Positions 58,347 to 64,000 of a stretch of DNA of 64,000 nt are shown here, one piece after another. How positions within the stretch are numbered: the first letter of the stretch is position 1; each line of letters begins with the position of its first letter. Location: NCBI GenBank assembly GCA_026075535.2, contig AP026547.1, positions 4,154,001 to 4,218,000 of the forward strand, given 5' to 3'. The notes below the pieces were generated by a model that worked only from the letters and a program-made list of their open reading frames with translations, was not told the origin of the DNA and made no database searches. Source of the DNA: Tricholoma matsutake (lineage: Eukaryota; Basidiomycota; Agaricomycetes; Agaricales; Tricholomataceae). The position numbers were made by a program, and so were the translations under genes.

Positions 58347-59056
58347 TGTTACAAGTTTCCTTGTAACTCATGGAACCCAACGCACCCAATGATCCCCTCC
58401 AGACAGGAGGCACCCCTTGATTCATGTCCTTGACATCAGACACACACACGATGCATGCCAACAGCATGCATTCGATCCCCTTCCCGTGGAAGGCACCCTT
58501 GACGCATGGTGACTCCATGCACCTGAACCCACTCCCACACATGCTGTGATACGACAGCCCCCTGACATGAGGTCTGTGACATCGGACTCTCACAATTGAC
58601 ATGCTGCGCCGCAGCACTCCGTGACATCGGACGCCTCATGCAAGGCATGAGGCCTATTGTTTCTATTCTTACCTGATATGCATCTATCTTTCCGATTGGG
58701 CGATAAGGACCTCCCTTGTAGTATAAGTACTGCAACTCATAGTAGGGATGTCCTTAGTTTAGATCTAGGCAATTAACAGCCTTAACTTGCAACTCGCAAA
58801 CTTACTCAAAACCACTAAGGAAGCCCCTTAGTGCATGAACCTGAATGACTCTACGCAGAAGCCCTGCTAGAGTGCACTACCTATCTTACATCAGACGCTC
58901 TGAGTAAGACTAGTGCCAAATGACTCGTCGAGGAAGCACCTTGTCGAACGATGTCAACTAGATTGAGTGGTTGAGGCTTCACCCTTAACATAAGATCTAA
59001 ACTATCTGCCAGCCCACCTACTGAGGTGTAGGCAATACATCTCGATACACACCACA
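58347..59056 (+). repeat. 5' LTR of family A, copy 2
   Basis: Starts TGTTACAAGTTTCC, ends ACACACCACA, about 710 bp. It is colinear with the complement of 7168-7927. Confidence 0.88.
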
Positions 59057-59329
59057 GCGACCTGGGTCTAGACAAACCCCAGACTGACCACCAAGAGAAG
59101 CAGAACCACAGTCAGGTTCATCTTGGTACCGATACAACGGAAGACTAGTCCATTACTCGACCCCAGCACAGCGTTGGTTCTACGGATCAACCAACAGACA
59201 ACGAGGAGATTTCCTCACCAACGAAGACTTTGAACAACCGCATGCACCCCCATCCAAAACATCCACCTGCTTCTTAACAGACGAAACTGATGACCTCTAT
59301 AATGAGATGTCTGAACCCGCAACCACACC
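59057..59329 (+). other. leader between LTR and gag, family A, copy 2
   Basis: Starts GCGACCTGGGTCTAGAC, the expected primer-binding region; a clear match to a tRNA 3' end starting TGG directly at the LTR edge is not evident. Parts of this region may already be coding for the gag N-terminus (SEPATTPMTSMKD). Confidence 0.45.
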
Positions 59330-60203
59330 GATGACGTCCATGAAGGACATTTGAATCCGATCACCAACAGACTTCTCAGGAGAGTGGACCAAGACTGCCA
59401 AGTTCCTGCAGGAGATAGACCTATACCTGCGAATCAATGACCAGGTCTATGACACAAATGACAAGAAGATTATCTTCACGCTGTCCTTCATGAATGGAGG
59501 GACAGCAGCTGCCTGGGTGCAGGCATTTGTCAACCAACACCAGTCCGAGGGACTCGGTGAATATGCAGACTTCCGACAGAAGGTCTTAGAGGCCTTCTCG
59601 CCGATCGATGACACCAGAATGGCAAAGACAGAGATCAAGAATCTCAAGCAAGGTTCAAGGAACCTTGAAGAATATGTGGCGAACTTCTGCATCCTGAAAG
59701 ACAGGATGGGAATCACAGAAGATGCAGCCATGATTGAGTACTTCATGGACGGACTGCATTCCGAATTACTGAAGAGGGTACACACAATGGAAATGGTACC
59801 CAACACTCTTGAGGGCTGGATAAAGGCAGCCTCGAAATACGAAGGCCAATGGAAATGGGCCATGGCAATCCTGGGGAAGACCAGGCAAAACCAGATGACA
59901 AAAGAAACGACAAAGAAAGGACAGCCCTCTCTCGACATCAACCGACTGATGAACCAAGAACGCATGGAACACCTCCGAAAGGGATTGTGTTTCATCTGCC
60001 ACCAACCGGGACACCGATCGTCCGACCACAGGGATGGAAAGAACCCCACTCAGACGGGGTCAGCACCTCCTCCCTACCGAAACCGCTTCACCCAGAAGAA
60101 GACTGGGGTGGACACCTACCAGAAGATCTGCACGATGCTGGATGAACTAGATGAAGAAGAAAAGGAACGAGCCCTCAACCTCATGGAGGAATCAGGTTTT
60201 TAG
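59330..60203 (+). pseudogene. gag of family A, copy 2
   Basis: One TGA near 59352 (MKDI-stop-IRSPTDFSGEW) interrupts an otherwise open frame to TAG at 60201-60203. Capsid segment FMNGGTAAAWVQAFVNQ, then DGLHSELLKRVHTMEMVP, the basic linker LGKTRQNQMTKETTKKG, the CCHH knuckle CFICHQPGHRSSDH and the acidic tail LDELDEEEKERALNLMEE. It preserves Arg in DINRLMN and HLRKGLC where copy 1 has TGA, which identifies those stops as decay. The T5 run over the stop suggests a -1 shift into pol. Confidence 0.9.
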
Positions 60204-61441
60204 AACAGCGGCCTGATATGACACCAGTCACCGCTGTAGTCTCCCTAGGGTCTGTACTCTTAGCTACCATGAATAGACAATCTATGCACCTGTCTATTCG
60301 GGTAGCTGAGTCAGACAATGGGAAAGATGTCGCAATGAATGCGCTCCTCGACTCTGGAGCAGGAGGAGTCTTTATCGACTCAAACTTTGTCAAACGAGAA
60401 GGGATCAGAACATATCCCTTAGGCTGCACCATCCAGGCCACAAATGTAGACGGGACCCTGAACAAGCAGGGAACAATCACCAGATGCGTGAAAGGAAGAC
60501 TCCACATCAACGGAAGGAGCTACCCGATAGAATACCTAGTCGCCGGACTAGGCAAAGAATTGGTAATCCTGGGCCTGCCATGGCTGCAGGAGATAAACCT
60601 GATCATCAATTGGAAGAAGGGAACCTTTGAGTTCCGAGATGAAGAACGACAGGCTCAAATCCAGCGGATCCTGGAAAAGACAAGAAGAGCCGAACGGGCC
60701 CTCCCGAACACCCTAAACCTTCCTAGGGTAGACACTGAAAGGGAGGCGCCAAATGACAGAATGGCACGAATTCGACACATCGTGGCCAAAACAAGACAGA
60801 AGCTCTCTGAAGAGAAAGAGAGGAGCCTTGCCCAAGCCAGATTGGCTGTGGCAAAAACAAGAAAAAGACTCTCTGAAGAGAAGGAGAGAAACCTTGCCCA
60901 AGCACGACTAGTCATGGCAAAGACGAGAGAAAGGCTCGCCGAAGAAAAAGAGAGGAGCCTTGCCTGAGCCCGATTGGCCATGGCAAAAACAAAAGAAAGG
61001 CTTTCAGAGAGGAAAGCAAAAGAACTAAATTCTGTCCAGATAGCTGTCACAAAGAGCAGGAGCAGCAACGCCCCTAAACAAGCCAGAGGCCTTGAAGCAG
61101 CACAACGTGCTGTCGCCAAGACCCAAGAAAACCAGAAGAAGAAACAACTGGAAAAGGGCAAAAACAAAGAATGCAACAGGGCACAACAAATTGTGCAAAG
61201 GATGAAGGAATTGCTAACCTCCACAGAGGAGGGAAGCACCAGCAAAAGGAACGTGAAGACGACACTACAAAACAGGATAAACTACCCTCGACAACAGACT
61301 ACCCCAACCCACGATTATAGGACTCCAGATCACAGTACCATCAACGCTGAAGTACCTATGCCCAGGGAGACCCCCCCTCAGGTAAAGGTCGAAGAGGTAC
61401 CCGATGAAGAACTACTGGCAGATACCGGCATGGAAATATGA
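60197..61441 (+). pseudogene. protease plus 22-residue coiled-coil repeats, family A, copy 2
   Basis: A retropepsin with ALLDSGAGGVFIDSNFV and VILGLPWLQEINLIINW. From about 60740 follow at least four consecutive 22-residue units (VAKTRQKLSEEKERSLAQAR and variants) and a further Lys/Gln/Glu-rich helical stretch (RAVAKTQENQKKKQLEKGKN), about 200 residues of predicted coiled coil between protease and RT. Stops: TGA at 60966 and 61439. The coil has no counterpart that I know in standard gypsy pol and may serve assembly or nucleic-acid binding. Confidence 0.85.
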
Positions 61442-61597
61442 GCGATGGAACCGACCCCTGAACAAGATATGATTGAGGACGACTCAATACTGATTGCATA
61501 CGTACAAGGCAAACCAGTCATCGGCCTATTTGGACCAGCCATAGAACTGCCCCTGATGGAAGAACATCAAGAGCCGACACACAAATACATCTGAAAG

Positions 61598-63081
61598 ATG
61601 AACACCATCGGCAGACTTGTGAAAGGCAAGGGCTCCCCACGATACCTACTCAACTCCAACATATGGATCAGAGCAAAGACATCCATATCTCAACGACTGG
61701 CACATGAACAAGAGGAGGGAAAGGAGACTAGCCAACAGACCCTGGACGACTTGCTGCCACCAGAATACCAGAAATACAGACAGGTATTTGAAAAGGCCGC
61801 ATCTGAACGATTCCCAGAATCAAGACTGTGGGATCACGCAATTGACTTGAAGGAAGGCTTTGTACCAAAAGATTGCAAAGTCTACCCATTGACACCAAAA
61901 GAACAAGAGAAACTCAATGAGTTTCTCAACGAAAGCCTGGAGAAAGGATACATCCGACCATCAAAATCACCCATGGCATCCCTGTTCTTCTTCGTGTTGA
62001 AGAAGGACTCCAATGCTCTATGACCTTGCCAAGACTATTGCTATCTGAATGAAGGAACGATCCAGAACAACTACCCCCTGCCACTGATTGGAGACCTCTT
62101 GGACAAGCTGAAGGGAGCGAGATTTTTCATGAAACTTGATATTCGATGGGGATATCATAATGTATGGATAAAGAAAGGAGATGAGTGGAAGGCAGAATTC
62201 AAGACTAACCGAGGGCTATTCAAGCCAATGGTGATGTTCTTTGGGCTGTGCAACTCACCGGCAACATTCCAGGCAATGATGAACGATCTCTTCCGAGATA
62301 TGCTAGATGAAGGATGGCTCGTCATCTATATGGATGACATCCTGATCTTCTTGAAGACAGAAGAAGAACACTGGATAAGGACTGAAAGGGTCCTTGAACG
62401 ACTATGACAATGCGATCTCTACCTGAAAATAGAGAAGTGCAGATTCAGTGTACAGGAAGTCGAGTTCTTGGGCATGATCATCAGACCCAATGAACTTGCA
62501 ATGGACAACACAAAACTGGCTGGGATCAAGGACTGGCCCATGCCAAAGACAGTGAAGGATGTAAGATCCTTCCTAGGATTCGGAAACTTCTATCGACGAT
62601 TCATCGGACACTTTGTGGATCTGGCCAGACCGCTAAACGATTTGACGAAGAAGAACCAGAAATTTGAATGGACGAACGACTGCCAGCAGTCGTTCGATGC
62701 ACTAAAAAGGAAGTTCAACACAACCCCAGTACTGCTGATGCCAGACACAACAAAACCATTTGTGGTGGAATCTGATGCCTTGAAATTTGCAACAGGTGCA
62801 GTACTCAGACAACAGGACGCCAATGGAGACTGGCACCCATGCGGATACATCTCGCATTCTTTCAATGAAGTGGAAAGAAATTACGAGATATACGACCAGG
62901 AACTATTGGGAGTAATCCGAGTGCTGGAAACATGGAGACACTACCTACAGGGGACACCATTCCCTGTGACAGTACTGTCCAATCACAAGAACCTGACATA
63001 CTTCCGTCAGCCACAGAAACTGAACCGATGACAGGCTAGATGGGCCATTTACCTGTCACAATTTGACCTGAAGCTACAACA
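61598..63081 (+). pseudogene. reverse transcriptase and partial RNase H, family A, copy 2
   Basis: RT blocks: [75 protein letters not shown] and the intact catalytic YMDDILIF. The linker [18 protein letters not shown] leads to RNase H up to [29 protein letters not shown] and [10 protein letters not shown]. The Asp of SDHKN in copy 1 is Asn here. TGA at about 62021, 62405 and 63029 each fit Arg. It ends mid-domain at LKLQH. Confidence 0.9.
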
Positions 63082-64000
63082 CGTTGATAGGTTGTCTCCT
63101 CGGCTCAAAGGCCGATTCATCATTTTGGCCACATTCTAATCACATTGGATAACTCGCACGAGGTCCCAGAAGCAGTGCGACCACTCCTAACCAAGTCTAC
63201 CAAGCACGATATCGTGTCGAACGCAGTTGAGCATCGTATCAAATGCGATCGAGCATCATCGAATGCGATCAAACATTGTCGAACACGATCGAACATCATT
63301 GAACATCATTGAACATCATCGCGAGCATCGTATCGAACACGATCGAACATCATTGAGCATCGTTGAGCGTCATCAAGAGACTGCGAGCGACATTGGGCGC
63401 CGCATTTGTTATCTATATGGTGGAATAACATGTGCCAGGAAGTATTCCAACTCGTGCTCAAACTTGCTGATAGTAGGTCAGCCTCATTCCAAGTCCCTAT
63501 CGTGCACAGAACCCGCTGGACGCATTATTGTGAGACTTAGCACAGTTTATACACAAAGGACAGTCCCCTTTTAGTTCTATACCCTTTATTACTCTTTCAT
63601 CATATGATACACATCTTTCTTGTTCGGATTCCAGTCTCCTTTTTGGCCTTGTGCCTTAACTCATATCTTTTGCCTCATGTTCTACACATGTTCTCTAGCC
63701 TTTTTAGGTACTTTCTTTATTTTATATAAAAAGATGTACTAGATACAAAGAAAAACAAGAAAGTCGTCATCTTCCTCCCAGATCACAGTGATTTGAGAGT
63801 ACAGTTTAGTCTTATTCAGTCCGAAGTTTGGTGTTTTATGCTAAACTTCCTCGAAATTCCTCGAAATTCCTCGCATTACGCTATTTTCACTCTCGCTTCC
63901 CTCGATTAGCCTTTTTGTCACTTCTACTACTCCTCTAGTCCCCCGATCTTGCGTCCGAACATATCTGCGCACTTGAAATTCCTCAAAACCTCTTTGAAAA
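63082..64000. repeat. right arm of the long inverted repeat, running off the window
   Basis: The complement of 57211-58152: GATAGGTTGTCTCCTCGG at 63085, the GATG-rich repeats (63215-63380), GGACAGTCCCCTTTTAGTTC (63558-63577) and ACTTTCTTTATTTTATATAA (63710-63729) all match inverted. The outer end lies beyond position 64000. Confidence 0.85.

Larger units (their letters stand above)
58347..63081 (+). mobile_element. Ty3/gypsy family A, copy 2, truncated in RNase H
   Basis: A 5' LTR, gag, protease, charged repeat region, RT and part of RNase H, colinear with the minus-strand copy at 1-7927. Similarity ends at CTACAACAC (about 63081), immediately before the right arm of the inverted repeat. Integrase, chromodomain and 3' LTR are missing. 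Stops are TGA codons. Confidence 0.92.

Noticed and set aside
57835..63380. CRISPR-like array from the GATG-rich repeats
   Set aside because: Units are degenerate, 10-11 bp, without spacers, in a eukaryotic genome.
1..64000. tRNA or rRNA genes
   Set aside because: I looked for GGTTCGAATCC-type B boxes and paired acceptor stems and saw no convincing candidate. A dedicated scan could still find one.

Overview
The window looks like part of an agaricomycete (mushroom-forming basidiomycete) genome. Genes are cut by many short GT..AG introns of about 45-60 bp, and the protein families fit that group: a coiled-coil/F-box protein, a small Cys-rich secreted protein with a fungal C-terminal signature, and a TSC13-type enoyl reductase. 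The mobile elements also fit: chromodomain Ty3/gypsy elements, a Ngaro-like tyrosine-recombinase retroelement and a Plavaka-like transposase. All identifications come from reading the sequence. No database search was possible.

Layout. 1-7927: a decayed Ty3/gypsy chromovirus on the minus strand (family A), inserted in a transposon-associated gene whose 3' end remains at 8042-8296. 9669-10754: a multi-exon transposon-associated gene with one internal stop. 11591-25306: an island of ordinary host genes: a half-size ABCG transporter (-), an F-box protein (+), a coiled-coil protein (+), an ABHD11/IMO32-like hydrolase (-), a secreted Cys-rich protein (-) and a TSC13-like very-long-chain enoyl-CoA reductase (-).

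25703-33070: a complete-looking 7.4-kb DNA transposon with short terminal inverted repeats and a perfect 8-bp target duplication. Its large spliced gene combines AT-hooks, a zinc-ribbon-like region, an RNase-H/DDE-like core, a DEDDy 3'-5' exonuclease and a C-terminal Cys cluster. A small divergent gene lies beside it. This is the most interesting object in the window. Its copy is inactivated by TGA stops and one frameshift.

33299-43259: a Ngaro/DIRS-like tyrosine-recombinase retroelement with split direct repeats. It is interrupted by a nearly intact gypsy element (33351-39151, 303-bp LTRs, target duplication ACATG) and by a 323-bp MITE. 43587-47547: a Tc1/mariner-like transposon carrying an 833-bp hAT-like MITE inside its transposase. 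47672-49065: a probable non-autonomous element. 49070-50175: a Plavaka-like transposase fragment split by a solo LTR. 50300-54330: decayed sequence. 55055-57150: a third gypsy family, gag and protease only. 57150-64000: about 0.9-kb inverted repeats flanking a truncated second copy of family A.

One theme links the elements. Nearly all in-frame stops are TGA where a paralogue or the family has arginine (CGA), and other lost residues fit G-to-A at the same dinucleotide. This indicates CpG-to-TpG/CpA decay of repeats, most simply from cytosine methylation. The host genes between the repeats show no such stops.
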